This document shows, in pieces, positions 44,470 through 52,221 of a DNA stretch of 58,792 nucleotides. Within the stretch, counting starts at the first letter, position 1. Every line of letters starts with the position of its first letter. The stretch comes from Acidimicrobiia bacterium (GTDB taxonomy: Bacteria > Acidobacteriota > Terriglobia > Bryobacterales > Bryobacteraceae): contig VFZE01000035.1 of the NCBI GenBank assembly GCA_016871315.1, positions 1-58,792 of the forward strand, read 5' to 3'. The notes beneath the pieces were generated by a model. That model ran no database searches, had not been told where the DNA came from, and saw nothing but the letters and a program-made list of their open reading frames with translations. Made by a program: the position numbers and the translations under genes.

Positions 44470-45189
44470 CTAGGCGGCTTTGGCGACGGGCAGCGGCTTG
44501 ACCTTGGCGAGGCCGAAGGTCTCGAGTGTCCGGATGATGATCCAGGCGGGGTCGAATTCACCGCGCTTCATGGCGAAGTGGGAGGCGGTGGGGTGTTCAT
44601 GGTGGTTGTTGTGAAGCCCCTCGCCGCCGGTCATCCAGGCGATGATGCGGACGTTGGTGGCGAGGTTGTCGAAGTTGCGGTAACCGATCATGTGGCAGAT
44701 GGAGTTGATGGAGGAGTTGAGCAGGATGTAGGCGACGATGTGGAAGAGCCATGCGGCGAGGCCCCAGGCCCAGCCGAACATGAGAGAGAAGATGGCAAGG
44801 CCGGCGACGACGCCGTAATCGCGCAGGGGCAGGCGGTCGAGGACAGTGCCCTTGTAGTCGGGAGCGTACTTTCTGACGGCGACAGGATCCTTGGCGACCT
44901 TGCGGTAATAGATAAAATTGCCGAACAGGACGTTCCACATGCCGAACAGGTAAGGGCTATGCGGATCGCCTTCCTTGTCTGAGAATTGATGATGCTTGCG
45001 GTGAACCGCGACCCACTCGCGAGGAGAGATACTTGTGAACAGCATCAAGTGAAGATGCATGAGAAAAGCGATGGTGGGATGAACTTCCATGCCACGGTGG
45101 GTCAAGCAACGATGCAGGTAAATGGTGGTGCACATCACCGAAGCCTGCAGGATCACAACAGTGATCACGGCCATCCAGATAAACGACAT
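44470..45189 (-). CDS. Acyl-CoA/acyl-lipid delta-9-type fatty acid desaturase
   Basis: 239 residues. The three histidine boxes of membrane di-iron desaturases are present: HRCLTHR, HRKHHQ and HNNHHEHP, separated by hydrophobic segments (AVITVVILQASVM, VVAGLAIFSLMFGWAWGLAAWLFHIVAYILLN). It introduces a double bond into membrane acyl chains using O2, so the cell meets oxygen. It is slightly shorter than typical (around 300), mostly at the N-terminus. An AGGAG precedes the ATG. The 194-base spacer to leuS holds nothing I can name. Confidence 0.85.
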   Translation of the reverse strand: MSFIWMAVITVVILQASVMCTTIYLHRCLTHRGMEVHPTIAFLMHLHLMLFTSISPREWVAVHRKHHQFSDKEGDPHSPYLFGMWNVLFGNFIYYRKVAKDPVAVRKYAPDYKGTVLDRLPLRDYGVVAGLAIFSLMFGWAWGLAAWLFHIVAYILLNSSINSICHMIGYRNFDNLATNVRIIAWMTGGEGLHNNHHEHPTASHFAMKRGEFDPAWIIIRTLETFGLAKVKPLPVAKAA

Positions 45190-45308
45190 TCCGACTCCTG
45201 TTGGGGGGACTTCTCACGCCGCAGGGACACACCCTGGGCGCTTGAACCATAGTAGCAAAGTTCACGGATGGTACAATGGGCTCTTTTTGGGAGGACGGAA
45301 ATAATCTT

Positions 45309-46157
45309 ATGAGAATCGTGACGTTCGAGAAGCCGGGCGGCGGAGCCGAGGCAGGGATACTGGCGCATGACCAGGTGTTTCCCTTAGGCGCGGAAGGCTA
45401 CGGGAGCGTGATGGAGTTTATCGCTTCCGGAGAAGCGGGCGTGGCGAAGGCGGCGAAGCTGCTGGAGGGGAACGCGGAACGGTATCCGGCCGGCAGCGTG
45501 AAGCTGCTGGCCCCGATCCCGCGGCCGCCGAAGATCATCTGCGTAGGCTTGAACTACCGGGATCACGCCATGGAGTCGAACATGGAGATTCCCAAGGTGC
45601 CGACGATTTTCTGCAAGTTCCCGACGTCGGTGATCGGGCCGGGAGAGGCGATAGTGCTGCCGAAGAATTCCGAGAAGCCGGATTATGAGGCGGAGTTCGC
45701 GGTGGTGATCGGCAAGGAAGGGCGGCATATCGCGGCGGAGAAGTGGCGGGAGCACGTGTTCGGGTACACGAACCTGAACGATGTTAGCGCGCGGGATTTT
45801 CAGATGGCGACGACGCAGTGGATCATGGGGAAGACGTTTGATACGTTCTGCCCGATGGGGCCGGCGATTGTGACGGCGGATGAGATTGCGGACCCGCATA
45901 AGCTGGACATCAAGATCACGATCAACGGCGAGGTGCTGCAGAGTTCGAATACGGAGCATTTGATATTCCGGATACCGGATTTGATTGCGCACCTTTCGAG
46001 CGTGTTCACGCTGGAGGCTGGAGATATTATTTCGACGGGGACGCCGGCGGGCGTAGGGTTCGCGCGGAAGCCGCCGAGGTGGTTAAGGGCGGGCGATGAT
46101 GTGGTGGTGGAGGTGGCGGGGCTGGGTGCGCTGCGGAATCCAGTGGTGGCAGAGTAG
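45309..46157 (+). CDS. Fumarylacetoacetate hydrolase-family protein (cytoplasmic)
   Basis: 282 residues: KIICVGLNYRDHAMESNMEIPKVPTIFCKFPTS, then YEAEFAVVIGKEGRHI with the Glu metal ligands, NDVSARDFQM with Asp, and ISTGTPAGVGFARKPPRWL. Members are Mg-dependent hydratases, hydrolases or decarboxylases of 2-keto acids in sugar-acid or aromatic-acid breakdown; it is not necessarily true FAH. GGAGG lies upstream with TACAAT further back, giving a conventional leader. A second, exported family member lies at 47.8-48.6 kb. Confidence 0.85.
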   Translation: MRIVTFEKPGGGAEAGILAHDQVFPLGAEGYGSVMEFIASGEAGVAKAAKLLEGNAERYPAGSVKLLAPIPRPPKIICVGLNYRDHAMESNMEIPKVPTIFCKFPTSVIGPGEAIVLPKNSEKPDYEAEFAVVIGKEGRHIAAEKWREHVFGYTNLNDVSARDFQMATTQWIMGKTFDTFCPMGPAIVTADEIADPHKLDIKITINGEVLQSSNTEHLIFRIPDLIAHLSSVFTLEAGDIISTGTPAGVGFARKPPRWLRAGDDVVVEVAGLGALRNPVVAE

Positions 46158-46182
46158 AGGTTTTTGCGTGGGGCGGTAGGTC

Positions 46183-46368
46183 CTATCGGTGGCCGAAGTA
46201 CATGAGCCAGCCGAGGCCGAAGAGGGTGGCGATGAAACAGCCGAAGCAGTAGAGGGCGTAGCGGATGCGCTCGCGGTCCGTGCGCTTGGTGACGAGGCCC
46301 AGAACGATGGAGCAGCAGACGGCGAACAGGATGCTGGCTTCCAGGTGGGTGAGGTTCATTTTCGGCAT
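46183..46368 (-). CDS. Small two-helix membrane protein
   Basis: 61 residues with two hydrophobic helices (ASILFAVCCSIVLGLV and YALYCFGCFIATLFGLGWLMYF) split by a charged loop TKRTDRERIR. No family recognised. Its ATG shares one base with the stop of the preceding membrane-protein gene (TAATG), so they are translationally coupled and probably work together. Confidence 0.6.
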   Translation of the reverse strand: MPKMNLTHLEASILFAVCCSIVLGLVTKRTDRERIRYALYCFGCFIATLFGLGWLMYFGHR

Positions 46369-46769
46369 TACTGCTTCTTCCCCGTGGCGATTTCGTAGGC
46401 GTCGACGATGGCGAGGATGTTCATGAGGCCGGCGGCGACCAGGAGCTTGGTGCCGTAGTCATGGACGTGGCCCGGCATGTCGGGCTGGTCGTAGCCCATC
46501 CAGACGGTGAACAGGTAGAAGATGCCGGAGGCGAGGTCGCCGATGAAGCCGCCGCAATAGATGAGCGTGGTGAACAGGTCGCCGGTCTGGGGGCTGAACA
46601 TGGAGCCGCGGGTGAGGAGTCCGGCGAGGAAGGCGGTGAGGACAGTGAAGAAAAGGATGAGGCCGCGGGTGCGGCGCTGGAGCATGAAATGGCCGCCGCC
46701 GGGGATGAGCCAGGCGATGCCGACGATGGGCAGCCACACTGCGGGCGTGGCCTTGTCTTTCTGGGACAT
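46368..46769 (-). CDS. Small membrane protein (DUF6677-like)
   Basis: 133 residues with about three membrane segments: WLPIVGIAWLIPGGGHFMLQRRTRGLILFFTVLTAFLAGLL, LIYCGGFIGDLASGIFYLFTVWMG, LLVAAGLMNILAIVDAYEIATG. The PGGGHF.L.R..RG pattern is seen in small acidobacterial membrane proteins; I recall them as DUF6677 but could not check. Function unknown. TGC TAAAAT lies just upstream, so the message may be nearly leaderless. Confidence 0.6.
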   Translation of the reverse strand: MSQKDKATPAVWLPIVGIAWLIPGGGHFMLQRRTRGLILFFTVLTAFLAGLLTRGSMFSPQTGDLFTTLIYCGGFIGDLASGIFYLFTVWMGYDQPDMPGHVHDYGTKLLVAAGLMNILAIVDAYEIATGKKQ

Positions 46770-46777
46770 TCCTTAAG

Positions 46778-46786
46778 ATTTTAGCA
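46778..46786 (-). promoter_or_regulatory. Extended -10 (TGC TAAAAT) for the small membrane-protein pair
   Basis: Minus strand. The hexamer ends at 46778, so +1 falls near 46771, two bases before the ATG at 46769. Confidence 0.4.
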
Positions 46787-46791
46787 TGGGC

Positions 46792-47763
46792 TTAGCGGCC
46801 GGGCGGCTGGCTGGCGAGCTGTACGAGGGCTTCCAGGACGCGCGTGCGTTGCAGATCGTCGGCGATCAGATAGCGGTGTGGGCCGCCGGGGGCGGGGGTG
46901 TGGGTGGTGCGGCCTTCGGCGTCAACCTGGATGCGGCCGGGAGAGGAGAGGGAGAAGTAGCCGTGGTTGGCGCGGACGGCGTAGAGGACGGAGGTGAGAT
47001 CCCAGGTAGGGCGGTTGTAGGGCATCTTCATGTAGTGGCGGTAGGCTTCCGGGATGGGATGGTCCTTGACGTAGGAGAAGTCGTTTTCAATGCTGAAGGC
47101 GGGGTAGAGGATGGCTTCGCCGATTTCAAAGCCGCTGGCGACGATCGGGGTAGGCCAGGTGTGGAAGATGGCGCGTGAGGCGTCGAGATCGACGCGGACG
47201 TTGTATTCCGGGCGGCCGGTGGGGAATTGTCCGGCCATGATGGAGAGGAGGCGGACTTTTTTCTGGATGAGCTCCTTGCCGCCTGGGGAGGCGAGCAGGC
47301 GGGCGAGATTGGTGGAGAAGCCGACCTGGACGATGACGACGGAGGAGTCGGGCTGGGCGTTGAGGACGCGTTGCAGGATTTCGACGGCGTCGGGGGCGGA
47401 TTTGCCATCGGTGAGGGAGCGCGGATAGACGTAGGCTCCCGATGCGGTGCGGCGTTCAGAGGGGAGGCGGATGTAGTCACTGTCCTTGGGGGTTTTGCCG
47501 TTCTTGACGATGCCAACGGGGATGTTGGGGCGGCGGTAGAAGTGATTAACGAGATCGGTATAGGTGGCGGCGAAGGGGTTGTCCTTGGTGATGGTGACGG
47601 CGAGGAGTTGGGCTTCACCGCGGGACTCGAGGGCGTGGATGACGGCGAGGGCGAGAGCGTCGTCGATGTCGTTGCCCATGTCGGTGTCGAAGATGAGGCG
47701 GACGGGTTCGGCGTGGAGGAAGGAGGACAGGAGGAAGGCAAGCAAGATGGCGCGAAGCGTCAT
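46792..47763 (-). CDS. Exported nucleoside hydrolase-like protein
   Basis: 323 residues with a signal peptide (TLRAILLAFLLSSFLHA) and the nucleoside-hydrolase calcium motif LIFDTDMGNDIDDALALAV. It continues with LLAVTITKDNP, SVVIVQVGFSTNLARLLASPGGKELI and VRLLSIMAGQF. The family cleaves N-ribosidic bonds. Exported members in this phylum are often of unproven activity and could act on other glycosides. The start is divergent from the Tat-FAH gene with 25 bases between the start codons. Confidence 0.78.
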   Translation of the reverse strand: MTLRAILLAFLLSSFLHAEPVRLIFDTDMGNDIDDALALAVIHALESRGEAQLLAVTITKDNPFAATYTDLVNHFYRRPNIPVGIVKNGKTPKDSDYIRLPSERRTASGAYVYPRSLTDGKSAPDAVEILQRVLNAQPDSSVVIVQVGFSTNLARLLASPGGKELIQKKVRLLSIMAGQFPTGRPEYNVRVDLDASRAIFHTWPTPIVASGFEIGEAILYPAFSIENDFSYVKDHPIPEAYRHYMKMPYNRPTWDLTSVLYAVRANHGYFSLSSPGRIQVDAEGRTTHTPAPGGPHRYLIADDLQRTRVLEALVQLASQPPGR

Positions 47764-47773
47764 GATGGGTAAC

Positions 47774-47781
47774 AGTATACT
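47774..47781. promoter_or_regulatory. Palindromic AGTATACT serving two divergent genes
   Basis: The 8-base palindrome contains TATACT on both strands. On + it ends 8 bases before the ATG at 47789; on - it ends 11 bases before the ATG at 47763. It could act as the -10 of both genes, with both mRNAs leaderless or nearly so. Confidence 0.4.
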
Positions 47782-47788
47782 GAAACAC

Positions 47789-48634
47789 ATGGGAACAACC
47801 AGAAGACAGGTGATTGGATCGGTGCTGGCGGCCTACGGGATCTCGCAAGCGCAGGCGCCCGCGGGCGTAAAGAAGTATGTGCGGTACAAGGCGAAGACCG
47901 GCGATGCGAGCTGGGGATTGCTGGAAGGGGAAAGCATACGGCGGCTGACGGCGGCCCCGTATGAAGCGCACAAGGCGGAGACGAAGGCGGTGAAGCTGAG
48001 CGATGTGAAATTGCTGGCTCCGGCCGAGCCGCCGAAGATCTTCGCGGTGGGCTTGAATTACCGCAGCCATCTGGGGAACCGTCCAGCGCCGGCGAACCCG
48101 GAGATTTTCTATAAGCCGATTACGTCACTACAGGATCCGGATGGGCCGATTGTGATCCCGAAGACGGCGCTGAATGTGCACTATGAAGCGGAGTTGGTGC
48201 TGGTGATGGGCAAGAAGACGAAGAACGCGACGGCGGCCCTGGCCAAGAGCGCGATATTCGGGGTGACGTGCGGCAACGACGTGAGCGAGCGGGACTGGCA
48301 GAACGGGGAGAAAAAGGACTTGCAATGGTGGAGGGCGAAGGGGGCCGACACGTTCGCGCCCTGCGGACCGGTGCTGGTGAGCGGTCTGGATTACGGGAAG
48401 CTGCTGCTGACGGGGCGGCTGAACGGGGAGGAAGTGCAGAAACAATACACGTCGGATTTGTTGTTTGACGCGGCGGCGATCGTGAGCTACATCAGCCAGG
48501 CGGTGACGCTGCAGCCCGGCGATTTGATCTACACGGGGACGCCGGGAACGACGAAGAAGATGATGCCGGGGGACGTGGTGGAGGTGGAGCTGGAAGGCGT
48601 GGGGATCCTGAAGAACAAGGTGGCGGGCGCCTAA
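47789..48634 (+). CDS. Tat-exported fumarylacetoacetate hydrolase-family protein
   Basis: 281 residues. The N-terminus GTTRRQVIGSVLAAYGISQA is a twin-arginine signal. The FAH fold follows: PPKIFAVGLNYRSHLGN, IFYKPITSLQDPDGPIVIP, YEAELVLVMGKK (metal-binding Glu residues), GNDVSERDWQ and IYTGTPGTTKK. Family members are normally cytoplasmic, so export is unusual and suggests the keto-acid substrate is met in the periplasm. Only about a quarter to a third identical by eye to its neighbour at 45.3 kb. MscS follows after 13 bases. Confidence 0.82.
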   Translation: MGTTRRQVIGSVLAAYGISQAQAPAGVKKYVRYKAKTGDASWGLLEGESIRRLTAAPYEAHKAETKAVKLSDVKLLAPAEPPKIFAVGLNYRSHLGNRPAPANPEIFYKPITSLQDPDGPIVIPKTALNVHYEAELVLVMGKKTKNATAALAKSAIFGVTCGNDVSERDWQNGEKKDLQWWRAKGADTFAPCGPVLVSGLDYGKLLLTGRLNGEEVQKQYTSDLLFDAAAIVSYISQAVTLQPGDLIYTGTPGTTKKMMPGDVVEVELEGVGILKNKVAGA

Positions 48635-48647
48635 GCCGCGCCAAGGA

Positions 48648-49571
48648 ATGGACTGGCGCAACGCAGATTATTACCCGTACCTGATTCAGGCGGGGCGCGT
48701 CGGCGGGATACTGCTGATCGCGTTTCTAACAACGCTGGTGCTGAACCGGCTGATCCGTGGAGTGTGGCTGTTCTTCGTGCGGGCACTGCAGGACCGCGAC
48801 GGGCGACGGGACCGCGAGCTGGAGAAGCAGGCGACGACGATCGCGGGAATCCTCCGGAAGACGGCGACGGTGGTGGTGTACGCGTTCGCGCTGGTGATGA
48901 TGCTGAAGGAGCTGGGCTTTGATGTGGCTCCGTTGATCGCGGGCGCGGGCGTGCTGGGTTTGGCGGTGGGATTCGGGGCGCAGAACCTGGTGCGGGACGT
49001 GATCGCGGGGTTTTTCATTATTTTGGAGAACCAGATCCGGGTGGGCGATATCGCGGTGATCAACGATACGCCGGGCAAGGTAGAGGAGATCAACCTGCGG
49101 ACGACGGTGCTGCGCGATATCGAAGGCACGGTACACGTGTTTCCGAACGGGAGCATCGCGAAGCTGGCGAACCGTACGCAGGAGTTCTCCTATTTCGTGT
49201 TTAACCTGAACCTGTCGTACGTGGATGATCCGGAAGTGGCGGTGCGGATCTTGAAGGAGGTGTGCGCGGAGGTTTCGGCGGAGGATCCGTATAAGGAGGA
49301 GGTGATGGAACCGTTGGAGGTGCTGGGGGTGGATCAGCTGGCCGATACGTTTGTGCTGATCAAGGCGCGCATCAAAACGCATCCGGGTAAGCAGTGGGAC
49401 GTGGGGCGGGAGGTAAATAAGAGGTTGCGGCGGCGGTTCCTGGAGGCGGGGATGGAGTTTCCGGTGCGGCGTCCGGGGAAGATGGAGTTGGGCGGGAGCA
49501 CGCTGAGCAAGGAGCAGTTCCGGCAATTGGTGCTGGAGGCGCTGGCCGAGGACAGGAGCCGCGGTGTCTGA
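48648..49571 (+). CDS. MscS-family mechanosensitive channel
   Basis: 307 residues. There are two to three membrane helices ending in the pore helix GAGVLGLAVGFGAQNLVRDVIAGFFIILE, then the MscS beta-domain (QIRVGDIAVINDTPGKVEEINLRTTVLRDIEGTVHVFPNGSI) and the C-terminal alpha/beta vestibule. The Gly/Ala-rich pore helix is the family hallmark. It opens under membrane tension to release solutes. AAGGA precedes the ATG. Its stop overlaps the start of the next gene by 8 bases. Confidence 0.9.
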   Translation: MDWRNADYYPYLIQAGRVGGILLIAFLTTLVLNRLIRGVWLFFVRALQDRDGRRDRELEKQATTIAGILRKTATVVVYAFALVMMLKELGFDVAPLIAGAGVLGLAVGFGAQNLVRDVIAGFFIILENQIRVGDIAVINDTPGKVEEINLRTTVLRDIEGTVHVFPNGSIAKLANRTQEFSYFVFNLNLSYVDDPEVAVRILKEVCAEVSAEDPYKEEVMEPLEVLGVDQLADTFVLIKARIKTHPGKQWDVGREVNKRLRRRFLEAGMEFPVRRPGKMELGGSTLSKEQFRQLVLEALAEDRSRGV

Positions 49572-51813
49572 GGAGCATGGGTCGCGCGGAGCAGTGTGGG
49601 CGGCAATGGCCGCCTGCCTGTTCATGATGGCGCACCATGTGGCGGGCAAGGCGGTGCGTGACGCGCTGTTTCTGTCGAGTTTCGATGTGACGATGCTGCC
49701 GCGGATGGTGATCGCGGCCTCGGGCGTATCGATCGTGTCCATGATGGTGAGTTCGCGCGCAATGACGCGGCTGACGCCGGGGCGGGTGGTGCCGGCGGCG
49801 TTTGCGGCAAGCGCGGCGCTGCTGCTGGCGGTGTGGAGCCAGATCGAGAGGTTTCCGCGGCTGTCGGCGGTGCTGGTGTATCTGATGGTGGTGAGCCTGG
49901 GCTCGCTGCTGACGTCGGGTTTCTGGTCGATTGTGAATGAGCGGTTCGACCCGCGCACAGCGAAGAGGCTGGTGGGGAGGATCGCCGGCGCGGGAACGGT
50001 GGGCGGGATTTTGGGCACGGTGCTGGCGGAGCGGGTGGGAGCGATGTTCACGATGCCACTGATGCTGCCGGTGCTGGCGGGGTTCCACTTGGCGTGCGCG
50101 GCGCTGCTGCGTGGGCTGCATGGGGAACGCGGAGCGGCGGAGAGAGTGAAGGAGTTGGAGCCGCCGCCGGTTTCCGGGTGGAACATTCTGCAGCGTGCGC
50201 CGTACTTGCGGACGCTGGCGGTGCTGGTGCTGTTGGGCACGGTAAGCGCGGCGATGATCGATTACGTGTTCAAGGCGAAGGCGGTGGAGTTTTACGGGGC
50301 GGGGGACAACCTGCTGCGGTTTTTCGCGGTGTTCTATGGCTTGGTGGGAGTGCTGAGCTTCGTGGTGCAGACGGGGTTCAGCGCGCGGTCGCTGACGAAG
50401 CTGGGGATGGCGAAGACGGTGGGGACGTTGCCGTTTGCGGTGTCAGCTGGAGGATTGGGTGCGCTGGTGCTGCCGGGAGTGGTCACGGCGACGCTGGCGC
50501 GCGCGCTGGAGGCGATCTTCCGTGGGTCGCTGTTCCGGGCCGGGTATGAGTTGTTCTACACGCCGATGCCGAAGCGGGAGAAGCGGGCAGCGAAGCCGAT
50601 TGTGGATGTCGGGTTCGACCGGTTGGGGGATGCGGTAGGGAGCGGATTTGTGACGGTGCTGCTGGGGCTGGGGCCGGTGTTCGCCAACCCGTCGATTCTG
50701 ACGGCGGCGATTCTGGTCGGACTGGGAGGGATCTGGATGGCGAGCCGGTTGCAATCGGCTTATATTGATGCGCTGGAGCACGGGTTGCGGGAGCGGGGCG
50801 AGGCGCTGGATATTCTGGAGCCGCCGGATCCGATCGGGCTGTCGGGGGTTTACGATTCGTTCGTCATGCCGGCGTCGGCCATCCTGGATCCGCTGCGGAA
50901 GAATGTACCGTTGCCGGATGCCGGGATTTCGGTGGAAGAGATGCCGGTGTTCAGCGGGCCGATCTCGGCGCCGCTGCAGAATGATCCGGTGCTGCAGGAG
51001 ATCGCGGAGTTAAGATCCGGGGAAGCCGAGCGGGTGTTGCGGATGTTGAAGCATATCGAGCCGGTGCCGGCGTATCTGGCGCCGCATCTTGTGCAGCTGC
51101 TGGCCTGGGACGAGGTTTATGGCGAGGTGATCCGGGTGCTGCGCGGCTGCGCGGAGCAGCATACGGGACAGCTTGTGGACGCGCTATTGGACAAGAACGT
51201 GGACTTCACGATCCGGCGGCGGCTGCCGCGCGTGCTGAGCGTATGCGCGACGTCACGGACGGCGGAGGGATTGATCGGGGGGTTGAGTGACCGGCGGTTC
51301 GAGGTGCGGTTTCAGTGCGGGCGGGCGCTGGCGGTGGTGAAGGGAAAGATGCCGAAGCTGCGGATTCCGGAGAAGCGGATTTTCGAGGCGATCCGGCGGG
51401 AGGTGACAGTGAGCCGTGCGGTGTGGGAGAGCCACCGGCTACTGGACCGGGCCGAGGATGCCGAGGGGTCGCCGTTCATCGATGAGTTTTTGCGGACGCG
51501 GACGAGCCGGAGCTTGCAGCACGTGTTCACGCTGCTGTCGCTTGTGCTACCGGCCGATCCGCTGCGGATCGCGTTCCACGGGCTGCATACCGAGGACCGG
51601 CATTTGCGGGGGACGGCCCTGGAGTACCTGGAGAGCGTGCTGGAGCCGGACATCCGGTCGCGATTGTGGCCGTTGCTCGAGAAGGCGGAGGGTGCGCCGG
51701 CGGCGGGTACAAGGTCGCGGGATGAGCTGCTGGCGGAGCTGATGAAGTCGCACCAGTCGATTCAGGTGAGTCTGGAGGAGATGAGGAGGAAGACGGAGGA
51801 GGAAGGGGGCTAA
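49564..51813 (+). CDS. Nucleotide-transporter-like MFS protein with C-terminal HEAT-like domain
   Basis: 749 residues. The first roughly 400 form a 12-helix MFS/ATP-ADP-carrier-like transporter (VAGKAVRDALFLSSFDVTMLPRMVIAASG, TSGFWSIVNERFDPRTAKRLVGRIAGAGTVGGILG). The second part, about 430-740, is soluble and helical, with HEAT-like pairs (AERVLRMLKHIEPVPAYLAPHLVQLL, FEVRFQCGRALAVVKG, LRIAFHGLHTEDRHLRGTALEYLESVL). Related proteins have been likened to the Npt/Tlc nucleotide carriers of intracellular bacteria, but in free-living bacteria the substrate is unknown. The GTG start lies within the end of the MscS gene. Confidence 0.7.
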   Translation: MSEEHGSRGAVWAAMAACLFMMAHHVAGKAVRDALFLSSFDVTMLPRMVIAASGVSIVSMMVSSRAMTRLTPGRVVPAAFAASAALLLAVWSQIERFPRLSAVLVYLMVVSLGSLLTSGFWSIVNERFDPRTAKRLVGRIAGAGTVGGILGTVLAERVGAMFTMPLMLPVLAGFHLACAALLRGLHGERGAAERVKELEPPPVSGWNILQRAPYLRTLAVLVLLGTVSAAMIDYVFKAKAVEFYGAGDNLLRFFAVFYGLVGVLSFVVQTGFSARSLTKLGMAKTVGTLPFAVSAGGLGALVLPGVVTATLARALEAIFRGSLFRAGYELFYTPMPKREKRAAKPIVDVGFDRLGDAVGSGFVTVLLGLGPVFANPSILTAAILVGLGGIWMASRLQSAYIDALEHGLRERGEALDILEPPDPIGLSGVYDSFVMPASAILDPLRKNVPLPDAGISVEEMPVFSGPISAPLQNDPVLQEIAELRSGEAERVLRMLKHIEPVPAYLAPHLVQLLAWDEVYGEVIRVLRGCAEQHTGQLVDALLDKNVDFTIRRRLPRVLSVCATSRTAEGLIGGLSDRRFEVRFQCGRALAVVKGKMPKLRIPEKRIFEAIRREVTVSRAVWESHRLLDRAEDAEGSPFIDEFLRTRTSRSLQHVFTLLSLVLPADPLRIAFHGLHTEDRHLRGTALEYLESVLEPDIRSRLWPLLEKAEGAPAAGTRSRDELLAELMKSHQSIQVSLEEMRRKTEEEGG

Positions 51814-52221
51814 CATTTTAATGTCTGGATGATATGCTTTGATGCGTGAGGACGACGGTTTATCTGCCGGATGACCTGCTTTCCCAGGCCAAGCAGCAGG
51901 CGGCCGCTTCCGGCCGCACGCTCACAACCAGGTGAGTGATGCGTGGCTGGCGGCGCTGGCATTGGAGACGGGTTCGGAGTTGGTAACCACGGACCGGGAC
52001 TTTACGCGATTTCCGGGTTTGCGGATGAGTCATCCGCTGGAGGGGTGAGGAGGGCAAAGTTTGGAAGTAGGGCACAAGATGTTGTATGGTAGGGGCATGG
52101 CGGTACAGAATTGAGGGGTAGGGTGCTTTACAATCGGGCGTGAGTCGGCTAAGATGGGTTCAATCCCCCGAGACGCGGGCCTTTTGCCCCGTAATAATAG
52201 TTATTGGAGGGCGAGCCCCCT
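51814..52221. other. Spacer with toxin-antitoxin scar and pre-smc hairpin
   Basis: 408 bases. The first half holds the vapBC scar (51846-52048). A hairpin-capable sequence (ACG C GGGC, loop CTTTT, GCCCCGT) lies at 52173-52192, followed by an AT-rich stretch and GGAGG before the smc start. About 52049-52172 shows no gene or clear signal. Confidence 0.6.
51846..52048 (+). pseudogene. VapBC toxin-antitoxin scar
   Basis: GTG 51846 begins an antitoxin N-terminus (VRTTVYLPDDLLSQAKQQAA, then SGRTLT) that stops after 29 codons at 51935. Overlapping it, in another frame, is the C-terminus of a PIN toxin: NQVSDAWLAALALETGSELV, then TTDRDFTRFPGL and a stop at 52048. The antitoxin's C-terminal half and about 90-100 residues of the toxin, including the first catalytic Asp and the Glu, are missing. 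A single deletion joining the two genes explains it. Confidence 0.85.

Noticed and set aside
52150-52195. tRNA-like T-arm (GGGTTCAATCCC) before smc
   Set aside because: Only a 3-bp stem supports the loop, and no acceptor, D or anticodon arms can be folded around it.
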